DNA of 64,000 nt, from the NCBI RefSeq assembly GCF_013304385.1, contig NZ_JAAITU010000010.1, forward strand, positions 1 through 64,000. Direction: 5' to 3'. How positions within the stretch are numbered: position 1 is the stretch's first letter; every line of letters starts with the position of its first letter. Source of the DNA: Blautia glucerasea. GTDB lineage: Bacteria > Bacillota > Clostridia > Lachnospirales > Lachnospiraceae. The position numbers were made by a program, and so were the translations under genes. The notes under the pieces were generated by a model, which saw only the letters and a list, made by a program, of their open reading frames with translations, had not been told where the DNA came from and did no database searches. This document shows positions 5,516 to 13,733 of this stretch, one piece after another.

Positions 5516-8113
5516 ATGGAGCATCTGCGCTGCGTGGTGGAGAGAATTACATATCAGAATGAAAATAACGGCTATACAGTGCTGAAATGTGCAGTGAAGG
5601 ATTACAGTGATCTGGTTACAGTGGTTGGCGCTATGCCGGATACTCACGTAGGTTCGGTTCTTTCACTGGAAGGTATGTGGAAAGTGGATGCCAGATATGG
5701 GAGACAGTTTTCTGTAGAAAAATTTGAAGAAACACTTCCGGCAACGGTTTACGGGATTGAGAAATATCTTGGTTCCGGACTGGTGAAAGGGGTTGGCCCA
5801 AAGTTCGCAAAAAAGATCGTTGAAACATTCGGAAAAGAAACTTTAAATGTGATTGAGGACACACCAGAGGAATTGCTGAAAATACCAGGGATTGGGAAAG
5901 TGCGTGTAGACAGGATCACAACAAGCTGGCAAGAACAGAAAGAGATCAAGAACATTATGCTGTTTCTTCAAAGCCATGAAGTGAGCACTTCTCATGCCAC
6001 AAAGATTTTTAAAACCTACGGAAGTGAAAGCATCGCCATTGTAAAAGAAAATCCATATCGCCTGGCTGACGATATCTGGGGGATCGGGTTTAAAACAGCA
6101 GATTCCATTGCACAGAAGATGGGTATTGATAAGGGGAAATTTGTCCGTCTGCGCAGCGGTATTTTTTACACTCTTAATAAGCTGGCAGAGACAGGGCATT
6201 GCTATGCGACAAGAGAGCAGCTGATCAGCAAAGCAGGAGAACTTCTGGAGGTAGAAGAACCGGAGCTGGAGATCACTTTGGATGAAATGCTGCGTACCAA
6301 CGATGTGATCCGGGACCAGGCAGAGGAACAGGAAGCTATCTATTTGCCGCCGTATTATTTTGCTGAAAGCGGATGTGCCAGAAGACTGATCCATCTGATG
6401 AAGGCTGATGCCGCAAAGCGAGAAGATCCGGAACGGATTTTATCCAAGGTGGCGGATGCATCAAAAATCACCTATGATGAGACCCAATGGCTGGCAGTTA
6501 AAACGGCGATTTCTTCTAAAGTAATGGTGCTGACAGGAGGGCCAGGCACAGGCAAGACCACTACAACACTGGGGATCATTTCAGCATATCAACAGGCTGG
6601 CTGTAAGATCATTCTGGCTGCACCTACAGGACGAGCTGCAAAAAGAATGAGCGAGGCTGCCGGCATGGAGGCAAAGACCATTCACAGGCTGTTAGAATAT
6701 AAACCGCCGGAAGGGTATCAGAAGAATGAGGAGCACCCTCTTGAGGGAGATGTGCTGATCCTGGATGAGTGCTCCATGATCGACATTATGCTGATGTACA
6801 ATCTTTTAAAAGCATTGCCGGAACAGATGTCATTGATCCTGATTGGAGATACAGATCAGCTGCCCAGTGTTGGTGCTGGAAATGTACTTCGGGATATTAT
6901 AGCTTCCCAAAGGGTTCCTGTGGTGCGTCTTACACAGATTTTCAGGCAGGCACAGGGAAGCCGGATCATTATGAATGCTCATCGGATCAACCGGGGGGAG
7001 TCGATTGATATGCGTGGCGGGAAGGAGTCAGATTTTTTCTTTGCTTCAAAGACAACCAATCAGGAAGTTGTGGATACCATTGTCCAGTATTGCAAAATGA
7101 ATCTGCCCAGGTATTACCATATGGATCCATTTACAGATATTCAGGTGCTGACACCTATGCAGCGGGGAGAATGCGGGGCGGTTCATTTAAACCAGGTGCT
7201 GCAGGAGGCTATGAATCCCTCCAGGATCTTTTTGCGGCGAGGTGGGACACAATATCGGCTTAAAGATAAGGTGATGCAGATTCGTAACGATTACGATAAA
7301 GAAGTATTTAACGGGGATATTGGCACCATTATCAAGGTGGATATGGAAGAGCGGGAACTGACGGTTCTGTTTGACGATCGTGAAGTGGTTTATGATGTGA
7401 CAGAACTGGAGGAGCTTTCCCTTGCCTATGCAGTAACCATCCACAAGGCACAGGGAAGTGAATATCCTATTGTGGTTATGCCGTTTACTATGAGCCATTT
7501 TGTGATGCTGCAAAGAAATCTCCTTTATACAGGTGTGACCAGGGCAAAAAAGATCCTGGTGCTGGTGGGGGAGAAAAAAGCTGTATATTATGCTATCAAA
7601 AATGAAACCACTGCAGGGCGGAATACATGTCTGGCCAGGCGGCTGCAGGAAAACAGCAGGGAATCCAAAGAAGCACAGTTTGCAGATAAAACTTCCAAAG
7701 AAAAAATGATCGTTTATAAAGGTGGTATTCAACCTTCCATGATATGTGAGACACCAACGGTCTATGAAGGGGATTTGTGGAAACGCCTTTCTCAATCCAA
7801 ATTCAGAAGCAGTTTTTCCTTAAAGGCGAACGACAGGAATTATGTGTCAGAAAAAGGGATGGCTAAGGTACGGGAACATGCAATTGATTTTATCAGTAAA
7901 AGACTGGCACCGGCTGATCTGCCAAATGATGGCAGGCAGACTCCTATGCGAGGCCATCCGGTGTTTGTTGCCCAGCATGGAACTGCTACCTGCTGCAGAG
8001 GATGTCTGGAAAAATGGCATCATATTCCAAAAGGAAGAGAACTGACGCAGGAGGAACAGGAGTATGTGGTGGATGTGATCATGGAATGGATCAGCAGGGA
8101 AATGAAAAAATAA
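5516..8113 (+). CDS. recD2: RecD2-type DNA helicase with a C-terminal DUF4186 domain
   Basis: The 865-residue protein starts with an OB-like region and helix-hairpin-helix repeats (SGLVKGVGPKFAKKI, LLKIPGIGKVR). The SF1B helicase core follows: Walker A GGPGTGKTT around residues 341-349 (K347), Walker B ILDECSMID, and motif VI AVTIHKAQGSEYP. This is RecD2, a 5'-3' helicase of DNA repair that acts without RecBC. RecD2 is usually about 720-760 residues. Here residues from about 752 to 865 form an extra domain matching DUF4186, with RLAPADLPNDG, MRGHPVFVAQHGTATCC and CLEKWHHIPKGREL, which is normally a separate small protein. The join is in one uninterrupted frame. Conserved Cys and His residues in DUF4186 suggest metal or nucleic-acid binding, but no activity is established. 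ATG 5516 follows a weak purine-rich site. Confidence 0.93.
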   Translation: MEHLRCVVERITYQNENNGYTVLKCAVKDYSDLVTVVGAMPDTHVGSVLSLEGMWKVDARYGRQFSVEKFEETLPATVYGIEKYLGSGLVKGVGPKFAKKIVETFGKETLNVIEDTPEELLKIPGIGKVRVDRITTSWQEQKEIKNIMLFLQSHEVSTSHATKIFKTYGSESIAIVKENPYRLADDIWGIGFKTADSIAQKMGIDKGKFVRLRSGIFYTLNKLAETGHCYATREQLISKAGELLEVEEPELEITLDEMLRTNDVIRDQAEEQEAIYLPPYYFAESGCARRLIHLMKADAAKREDPERILSKVADASKITYDETQWLAVKTAISSKVMVLTGGPGTGKTTTTLGIISAYQQAGCKIILAAPTGRAAKRMSEAAGMEAKTIHRLLEYKPPEGYQKNEEHPLEGDVLILDECSMIDIMLMYNLLKALPEQMSLILIGDTDQLPSVGAGNVLRDIIASQRVPVVRLTQIFRQAQGSRIIMNAHRINRGESIDMRGGKESDFFFASKTTNQEVVDTIVQYCKMNLPRYYHMDPFTDIQVLTPMQRGECGAVHLNQVLQEAMNPSRIFLRRGGTQYRLKDKVMQIRNDYDKEVFNGDIGTIIKVDMEERELTVLFDDREVVYDVTELEELSLAYAVTIHKAQGSEYPIVVMPFTMSHFVMLQRNLLYTGVTRAKKILVLVGEKKAVYYAIKNETTAGRNTCLARRLQENSRESKEAQFADKTSKEKMIVYKGGIQPSMICETPTVYEGDLWKRLSQSKFRSSFSLKANDRNYVSEKGMAKVREHAIDFISKRLAPADLPNDGRQTPMRGHPVFVAQHGTATCCRGCLEKWHHIPKGRELTQEEQEYVVDVIMEWISREMKK

Positions 8114-8144
8114 AAATTGCAGTTTATTAGTCTATAATGTATAA

Positions 8145-8200
8145 TAAAGATGACTGCTCACTGAGGGGAGAATCATTGTAAAAGTGAGCAGTCATCTTTA
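8145..8200. terminator. 18-bp perfect hairpin, probable terminator after recD2
   Basis: TAAAGATGACTGCTCACT (8145-8162) is perfectly complementary to AGTGAGCAGTCATCTTTA (8183-8200) across a 20-base loop. It has A/T at its foot on both strands, so it may work in both directions. Confidence 0.75.
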
Positions 8201-8284
8201 TAAGATATATAAAGCGATATAATATATTATATAATGTTTTATATATCTCAAAATTGTGAGGAGGGTACCGAAAGAAAAGGGTTT

Positions 8285-8950
8285 ATGACAGGAAACAAAA
8301 GTATGGTAAACGGGAAACCAAAAATAAATCAGGATGCGATGGAAGGACTGAATGAAACACAGGAACTTAAAATCTTTTACCAGAGGATCATGGGGATCCG
8401 GGAAGAGACAGCAGTGCAGGAGCTGGCAGAGCATTCAGAATTATTAAAACTGAAAGCAAAAACAATACTGTTAAAAGAGAATGACAAGGTGGATAGGATC
8501 CATTTTCTGTATAAGGCAGGCGGAATCGTGAAAGCTTACTATGATACCCGCAAAGGGAAAAAACAGATCCATTGCTTTGCATACCTTCCAGGTGAGCCGT
8601 TGGTAGGAATCATGAATATAGACAAAAATATGACTTCTTTTGTGACCACTGAACTGGTAACAGACTGTGAGATTGTGAGCGCTTCAGCCGATGATATCTA
8701 TCGGCTGTCAAGAGAAAGTGTAGACGTAGCATTGGCCTGTACACGGATGCAGGGGATTTCCTCCATAAGAGAATTTGAATATGAAAAGATGATACTTTCC
8801 TATAATCCATTGAAAAGATATGAATATTTTGTTGAAACATATCCGGAAATTGTGGATAAAGTAAGCAAAAAAGAAATAGCATCCTATCTGAATATGACTC
8901 CCGAAAGTTTGAGCAGGGTATTGAAGAAATATAAGGAATTGCATGGGTGA
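8285..8950 (+). CDS. Crp/Fnr-family transcriptional regulator
   Basis: The protein has a cyclic-nucleotide-binding-type beta-barrel (LLKLKAKTILLKENDKVD, then LYKAGGIVKAYY and GEPLVGIM) and a C-terminal Crp-type helix-turn-helix (VSKKEIASYLNMTPESLSRVLKKYKE). It lacks a cysteine cluster of Fnr type, so it is not an obvious iron-sulfur oxygen sensor. The effector is unknown. The start is uncertain. GAGGAGGG (8258-8265) lies 19 bases before ATG 8285, while ATG 8234 would place that site inside the gene. I prefer 8285. It is monocistronic and has its own terminator. Confidence 0.85.
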   Translation: MTGNKSMVNGKPKINQDAMEGLNETQELKIFYQRIMGIREETAVQELAEHSELLKLKAKTILLKENDKVDRIHFLYKAGGIVKAYYDTRKGKKQIHCFAYLPGEPLVGIMNIDKNMTSFVTTELVTDCEIVSASADDIYRLSRESVDVALACTRMQGISSIREFEYEKMILSYNPLKRYEYFVETYPEIVDKVSKKEIASYLNMTPESLSRVLKKYKELHG

Positions 8951-9026
8951 TACGATGAAATAACAATTGGGGAAGAGAATATTCATTTTGGTTATTTGGC
9001 ATGATTTGTATTATTCATAATGCATG

Positions 9027-9070
9027 AAAAGCTCTTCTGTGATAAAATGAGATCACAGCAAGAGCTTTTT
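9027..9070 (+). terminator. Rho-independent terminator after the Crp-like gene
   Basis: AAAAGCTCTTCTGTGAT pairs with ATCACAGCAAGAGCTTTTT (one bulge) and ends in a T-run. Part of its sequence (CTGTGATAAAAT) recurs in the hairpin at 5424-5468. Confidence 0.85.
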
Positions 9071-9114
9071 CACACCAGCAAAATACAGATTTTTATACAT
9101 GGAGGAAAAGTAAG

Positions 9115-9609
9115 ATGAATAGTATTTTTCACAGAGTGAGTATCAGAAAATATCAGGATAAAGAAGTAGATCAGGAAAAGATTGAGAAGCTGTTAAGGGC
9201 GGCTATGGCTGCGCCATCCGCACATAATCAGCAGCCATGGGAGTATTATGTTGTCAGCGATAAGAACATTATTGAGCAGCTGTCACAGGCTTCACCTTAT
9301 ACAAAATGTGCAAAAGATGCACCGGTGGTATTTGTTCCATGTTATCGGTCAGAGGGTGCTGCACCGGAGTACTTCCATATTGATATGAGTGCTTCTGTAG
9401 AAAACTTGCTGTTAGAGGCAGATGAGCTTGGACTTGGGGCTGTATGGATGGGAATTGCACCGGGCACAGACCGGATGGAAACTGTAAGAAAAATCCTGAA
9501 TCTTCCGGAAAATCTGAATGCCTTTGCGATTGTGCCCTGTGGCTATCCGGCAGAAGAAAGAAAACAGCAGGATCGTTATGAGGAAAGCAGGGTTCATTAT
9601 ATCCGATAA
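9115..9609 (+). CDS. Nitroreductase-family protein
   Basis: The 164-residue protein carries the FMN-binding features of the nitroreductase fold: an N-terminal Arg-containing motif (HRVSIRKYQDKEVD), APSAHNQQPWEYYVV, and the distal VENLLLEADELGLGAVWMGI segment. Such enzymes dimerise and reduce nitro compounds, quinones or flavins with NAD(P)H. The physiological substrate cannot be read from the sequence. ATG 9115 follows GGAGGAAAAG. A phosphatase gene follows about 100 bp later on the same strand. Confidence 0.9.
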   Translation: MNSIFHRVSIRKYQDKEVDQEKIEKLLRAAMAAPSAHNQQPWEYYVVSDKNIIEQLSQASPYTKCAKDAPVVFVPCYRSEGAAPEYFHIDMSASVENLLLEADELGLGAVWMGIAPGTDRMETVRKILNLPENLNAFAIVPCGYPAEERKQQDRYEESRVHYIR

Positions 9610-9712
9610 ATCCAACTGCTGTGTGAAAAGTTTTTTTCTATGATCTGAGGCGTATCAGCGGGAAAAAGATTTCTATACAGAAAATAAAAGAACAGGATGA
9701 CAAAAGAAGAAA

Positions 9713-10252
9713 ATGGGTTGTGTATATTTTGTAAGGCACGGACAGACTGTGTGGAATGTAGAAAATAAAATATGTGGTGCTACTGACATAGCACTTACAG
9801 AACTGGGCCATCAGCAAGCAATTGAGACAGGGAAAATGCTTAAGAAGCAGGGCATCCAGGCTGATGAGATCCTGTATTCCCCACTGATCCGGGCAGCAGA
9901 GACTGCCCGGCATATCTCAGAGATCACCGGTATTCCAGGAAGGATGGAGCCAAGGCTGAAGGAGCAGAATTATGGCAAATGGGAATCAACGGCCCGTGAT
10001 GGTCTGGCATTTAAAAAAGCCAAGGAAGATTTCTGCTGCAGATATGAAGGCGGAGAGTCAATGCTACAGCTGGCACAGAGGATTTACAATCTTTTGGATG
10101 AGATTCAAGAGGAAGCTGACAGGAAGACATATATTCTGGTTGCACACAATGGGATTGCGCGAGTGGTAAACTCCTATTTTTATGAGATGAGTAATCAGGA
10201 ATATGCAGCGTTTGGAGTGAAAAACTGTGCTGTTGTCAGATACGATTTCTGA
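9713..10252 (+). CDS. Histidine phosphatase (phosphoglycerate-mutase-like) family protein
   Basis: The 179-residue protein has the RHG signature near its N-terminus (YFVRHGQTVWN), with the phosphorylated His at about residue 9. It also has SPLIRAAETARHI and the second catalytic His in LVAHNGIARVV, so it belongs to the histidine phosphatase superfamily. Likely substrates are small phosphoesters (phosphoserine, alpha-ribazole phosphate, sugar phosphates); none is indicated by the neighbours. The start ATG 9713 is preceded by a purine-rich AAAGAAGAAA rather than a clear AGGAGG. Confidence 0.88.
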   Translation: MGCVYFVRHGQTVWNVENKICGATDIALTELGHQQAIETGKMLKKQGIQADEILYSPLIRAAETARHISEITGIPGRMEPRLKEQNYGKWESTARDGLAFKKAKEDFCCRYEGGESMLQLAQRIYNLLDEIQEEADRKTYILVAHNGIARVVNSYFYEMSNQEYAAFGVKNCAVVRYDF

Positions 10253-10397
10253 TATGGTTATGGCGGGCGCTGCAGAATAGGGGCAGGGCAGAAGAAAACC
10301 AGATACATAGGCAGAAACCAGATACGTTTTCCTTGCTTTCCATAGGCAGAAGGTCTATACTAAACAGACAACTATGCATCGAAATGGGAGGTTTCAA

Positions 10398-11240
10398 ATG
10401 AAAATTGCAGTAACTTATGACAACGGAAACATTTTTCAGCATTTTGGAAAAACAGAGAATTTTAAAGTATACGAGACAGAGGATCAGAAAGTGGTATCCA
10501 GTGAAGTGATCAGCTCCGATGGTAAAGGACATGGGGCACTTGCAGTGCTTCTTGAAGAACAGGGCGTGAATGTACTGATCTGTGGCGGCCTTGGAGGCGG
10601 AGCACAGACTGCTCTTGCAGAAGCGGGGATCGAAGTTTGCTCAGGTGCCAGCGGGGATGCTGACCAGGCAGTAGAAAGCTATCTGAAGGGCGAACTGGCA
10701 TCTGCAGGTGTCAACTGTGACCATCATCACGGGGAAGGCCATTCTTGTGGAAGCCATGAAGAAGGTCATTCCTGTGGTGGCTGCAGCAGCTGTGGCTCAC
10801 AGCCGACGATTACAGGTAAAAATGTGGGAAAAACCTGCAGAACGCATTACAGAGGAACCTTTAATGATGGTACACAGTTTGATTCTTCTTATGACCGGGG
10901 AGAACCTTTGGAATTTACATGTGGAGCAGGCCAGATGATCAAAGGCTTTGATGCAGCAGTGGCAGATATGGAAGTTGGAGAGATCGTAGATGTACACCTG
11001 ATGCCGGAAGAAGCTTACGGTATGCCTAATCCGGATGCTGTTTTTACAGTTGAGATCGCACAGCTTCCAGGTTCAGAGGATCTGACTGTAGGCCAGCAGG
11101 TATATCTGTCTAATCAGTACGGCCAGCCATTTCCTGTAAAAGTAACAGCAAAGGATGAGACAAATATTACTTTGGATGCCAATCATGAAATGGCAGGCAA
11201 AGAATTGAATTTCAGGATCGAGTTAGTAGAAGTAAAATAA
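10398..11240 (+). CDS. Fusion of a NifX/NifB-like cofactor domain, a His/Cys-rich linker and a SlyD-type FKBP prolyl isomerase
   Basis: The 280-residue protein has three parts. Residues 1-100 form a dinitrogenase iron-molybdenum-cofactor-type domain (MKIAVTYDNGNIFQHFGKTE, with CGGLGGGAQTALAEAGIEV). Residues 105-135 are a metal-binding linker with His at 109-111, 115, 120 and 124 and Cys at 107, 117, 126, 129 and 132. From about 140 on comes a SlyD-like FKBP domain (THYRGTFNDGTQFDSSYDRG, GAGQMIKGFDAAVADMEVGE) with the inserted flap domain. SlyD proteins usually carry their His/Cys-rich metal tail at the C-terminus; here it lies between the domains. A metallochaperone role (nickel or iron-sulfur/molybdenum) is inferred. 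ATG 10398 follows GGGAGG. Confidence 0.9.
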   Translation: MKIAVTYDNGNIFQHFGKTENFKVYETEDQKVVSSEVISSDGKGHGALAVLLEEQGVNVLICGGLGGGAQTALAEAGIEVCSGASGDADQAVESYLKGELASAGVNCDHHHGEGHSCGSHEEGHSCGGCSSCGSQPTITGKNVGKTCRTHYRGTFNDGTQFDSSYDRGEPLEFTCGAGQMIKGFDAAVADMEVGEIVDVHLMPEEAYGMPNPDAVFTVEIAQLPGSEDLTVGQQVYLSNQYGQPFPVKVTAKDETNITLDANHEMAGKELNFRIELVEVK

Positions 11241-11328
11241 TGCGGTATTTGGCATCGTAACTATGAGGGTGATGAACGGTTATGATCATTCTTAGCGATA
11301 TACTACAAAAATTCAGGAGGATTAAATC

Positions 11329-11673
11329 ATGGTATACAAGAAGGAAAATATGACCACTTCGGTGCGGAGCAATTTAAAAGGCGGCGAAGGAGATATTTCT
11401 TTTATTAATTTTGCAGACTGTACTGACTTTAAGAACTGTCGTCTGCTGTCTCAGATGACGATTCCGGTAGGAGGAAGCATTGGAGAGCATACCCATATTA
11501 ATGAATCTGAGTATTACATTATAACTGAAGGAACCGGTATGGCAGTAGATAATGGAGTTGAGAAAGCAGTGGAAAAAGGTGATCTGGTGGTAACAGCCCA
11601 TGGAGAATCCCACAAGCTTATAAATACCGGAGATATTCCCATGAAGGTAATTGCGATTATCATTACATATTAA
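11329..11673 (+). CDS. Cupin-domain protein
   Basis: The 114-residue single cupin has the first motif G(X)5HTH(X)4E (GGSIGEHTHINESEYY) and a second motif with a His in HGESHKLINTG, so the usual three His/one Glu metal site seems present. Proteins like this bind a metal and act as small isomerases, dioxygenases or sugar-binding sensors; the substrate is not evident. ATG 11329 has AGGAGG upstream. The gene converges on the flavodiiron gene and shares a terminator with it. Confidence 0.88.
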   Translation: MVYKKENMTTSVRSNLKGGEGDISFINFADCTDFKNCRLLSQMTIPVGGSIGEHTHINESEYYIITEGTGMAVDNGVEKAVEKGDLVVTAHGESHKLINTGDIPMKVIAIIITY

Positions 11674-11687
11674 TCATGTTCATTATG

Positions 11688-11734
11688 AAAAGTCCCATCC
11701 GTCAGGCTATGGAGCCATCCGGATGGGACTTTTC
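11688..11734. terminator. Bidirectional terminator between cupin and flavodiiron genes
   Basis: AAAAGTCCCATCC (11688-11700) pairs perfectly with GGATGGGACTTTT (11721-11733), with A/T runs on both sides, between two convergent genes. Confidence 0.9.
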
Positions 11735-11755
11735 TGATAGAGTAGAGAAGAAATA

Positions 11756-13546
11756 TCAGCCAATCGGCTCGAAATCAATTGCACCATGCTTGCAAAGCGG
11801 ACAGATGAAGTCTTCCGGAAGCTCATCTCCTTCGTAGATGTAGCCGCAAACTTTACAAACAAAGCCTTTTTTGCCCTCTGTCTCAGGCTGAGGTTTTACA
11901 TGTTTCTGATAATAAGTATAAGTCATAGTATCCTGATCACTCATAACACGGGCTTCAGTTACCTGACAGATGAACATTCCGTGAGTGCCAAGATCCACGT
12001 ATTGCTCTACTTTCAAGGACATAAAAGCATTAATATATTTATCCAGGAAAACAAGACCATTGTCTGAGCGACAGATTTTCTGTCCTGCAAATTTGTCCAC
12101 GCTTCGCCCTGTCTGGAATCCAAACTGCTGGAAAACAGAGAATGGTGCATCCACAGACAGGCAGTTTACATTCATGACGCCGGTCTGTTTGATAATATGG
12201 TGGGAATAATTTTCTTTATTAATATTTACAGCCACACGGTTGGGGGTATCTGTAAGCTGTGTGACAGTATTGACGATCAGGCCGTTATCCTTTTTACCGT
12301 CATTGGATGTAACTACATATAGACCGTAGCCAATACGGAATAAAGCAGTCAGGTCATTTTTGTTGGCAAGCTGGTCATTCTGGGCAATATATTCCTTGCA
12401 AAGCTCAGTTGCCATAGCTTCCAGCTGATCCATATTTTCCTGATTTACTGCAGACAGGATCTTTACTGTAGTATCCAGCCAGTTGATCTTTTTGCATCCG
12501 GAAAGAAGCTCTTTCATCACCTTTGCTGCCAGAGGAGCCCAGGAACCATTCTCGATCAGACCAACGGTACGGTTCTGGAAATTATGCTCAGCCAGGCGGG
12601 TAAGATAGTCATGCATAAATGGATAAACACTGGCATTATAGGTGGTAGTTGCAAGAACCAGTTTGCTGTAGCGAAAAGCGTCAGACAGAGCCAGAGACAT
12701 GTCGTCTCTTGCAAGATCATAAACCACAACCTTGGGACAGCCTTTGCTTTTCAGTTTGTCTGTCAGGATTTCAACTGCCTTTTTGGTATGACCATAAACA
12801 GAAGTGTAAGCGATCACAATTCCTTCTTCTTCAGGGGTATAGGAGGACCATTTGTCATAAAGACTGATATAATGACCAAGATCCTGGGAAAGAACCGGGC
12901 CGTGAAGAGGACAGATCACCTGTATATCCAAAGTTGCGGCAACCTTCAGAAGAGACTGAACCTGCGGGCCATATTTGCCTACGATTCCAATAAAATATCT
13001 TCTTGCTTCATCATCCCAGTCTTCATCCACATCCAGGGCGCCGAATTTGCCAAAGCCATCTGCCGAGAAAAGAACCTTGTCTGTGCTGTCATAAGTTACC
13101 ATTACTTCCGGCCAGTGAACCATAGGAGCAAAAACAAAAGTAAGATTATGAGAACCAAGGCAAAGAGTGCCTCCGTTTTTCACTTCCAGCTTCTGACCGT
13201 CCAGATCCAGGTCAAAGAAGTTCTTGATCATGGTGAAAGTTTTCGCATTTGCAACTACGGTAGTATCTGGATAAACTTTCAGAAAATTTGCTACATTTGC
13301 AGCGTGGTCCGGTTCCATATGCTGGACGATCAGGTAATCAGGCTTCCGGTTGTTCAGTACTTGCTGAAGATGATCCAGCCATTCATGGGTGAAATTAGCA
13401 TCTACAGTATCCATAACTGCAATTTTGTCGTCAAGGATCACATAGGAATTATATGCCATTCCATTAGGAACAGCATACTGTCCTTCAAAAAGATCTACCT
13501 GATGATCATTTACGCCAACATATTTAATGCTATCTGTGATTTTCAT
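11756..13546 (-). CDS. Flavodiiron protein with flavin-reductase and rubredoxin domains
   Basis: The 596-residue protein reduces O2 and/or NO to protect an anaerobe. The N-terminal metallo-beta-lactamase-like domain has all six di-iron ligands in order: H76, E78, D80 (QHMEPDH), H144, D163 (SADGFG) and H215 (LHGP). A flavodoxin domain follows from about residue 243 (VIAYTSVYGHTKKAV), and then a flavin-reductase-like domain (about 400-545, FRIGYGLYVVTSNDG). The C-terminus is rubredoxin, with CKVCGYIYEGD and CPLCKHG supplying four Cys. One chain thus holds a complete electron path, close to the multi-domain flavodiiron proteins of clostridia. The gene faces a Crp/Fnr regulator and has a palindrome at the position of an activator site. 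Confidence 0.95.
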   Translation of the reverse strand: MKITDSIKYVGVNDHQVDLFEGQYAVPNGMAYNSYVILDDKIAVMDTVDANFTHEWLDHLQQVLNNRKPDYLIVQHMEPDHAANVANFLKVYPDTTVVANAKTFTMIKNFFDLDLDGQKLEVKNGGTLCLGSHNLTFVFAPMVHWPEVMVTYDSTDKVLFSADGFGKFGALDVDEDWDDEARRYFIGIVGKYGPQVQSLLKVAATLDIQVICPLHGPVLSQDLGHYISLYDKWSSYTPEEEGIVIAYTSVYGHTKKAVEILTDKLKSKGCPKVVVYDLARDDMSLALSDAFRYSKLVLATTTYNASVYPFMHDYLTRLAEHNFQNRTVGLIENGSWAPLAAKVMKELLSGCKKINWLDTTVKILSAVNQENMDQLEAMATELCKEYIAQNDQLANKNDLTALFRIGYGLYVVTSNDGKKDNGLIVNTVTQLTDTPNRVAVNINKENYSHHIIKQTGVMNVNCLSVDAPFSVFQQFGFQTGRSVDKFAGQKICRSDNGLVFLDKYINAFMSLKVEQYVDLGTHGMFICQVTEARVMSDQDTMTYTYYQKHVKPQPETEGKKGFVCKVCGYIYEGDELPEDFICPLCKHGAIDFEPIG

Positions 13547-13635
13547 GCTTTTGCCCTCACTTTTATTTCTTGATTCATATTTATGTGCCTTAAAAATTTT
13601 ATGAGTTTCTGTTTTTTATGTTTCCTGATGATGAA

Positions 13636-13714
13636 AGTATACCCTGAAACAGGAAAAAAAGCTGTTGCAAATGCAACAAAATCTATGTTTTTTTATAAAA
13701 AAGAATGATATACT
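13636..13714. promoter_or_regulatory. Divergent promoters around a perfect Crp/Fnr-type palindrome
   Basis: TGTTGCA-AA-TGCAACA (13663-13678) is a perfect dyad. On the minus strand TATACT (13641-13636) is the -10 box for the flavodiiron gene. With a start near 13629 the dyad is centred about 41.5 bases upstream, the class II activator position of Crp/Fnr proteins, and there is no good -35 box, as expected for activation. On the plus strand TATACT (13709-13714) serves the regulator gene, with the dyad centred about 50 bases upstream. Confidence 0.7.
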
Positions 13715-13733
13715 GTAACCAGGGAGGAATATC

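Noticed and set aside
12584-13573. Long open frame on the plus strand inside the flavodiiron gene
   Set aside because: The minus-strand product has complete di-iron ligands, flavodoxin and rubredoxin domains. The plus-strand frame has no recognisable motif and no ribosome site.
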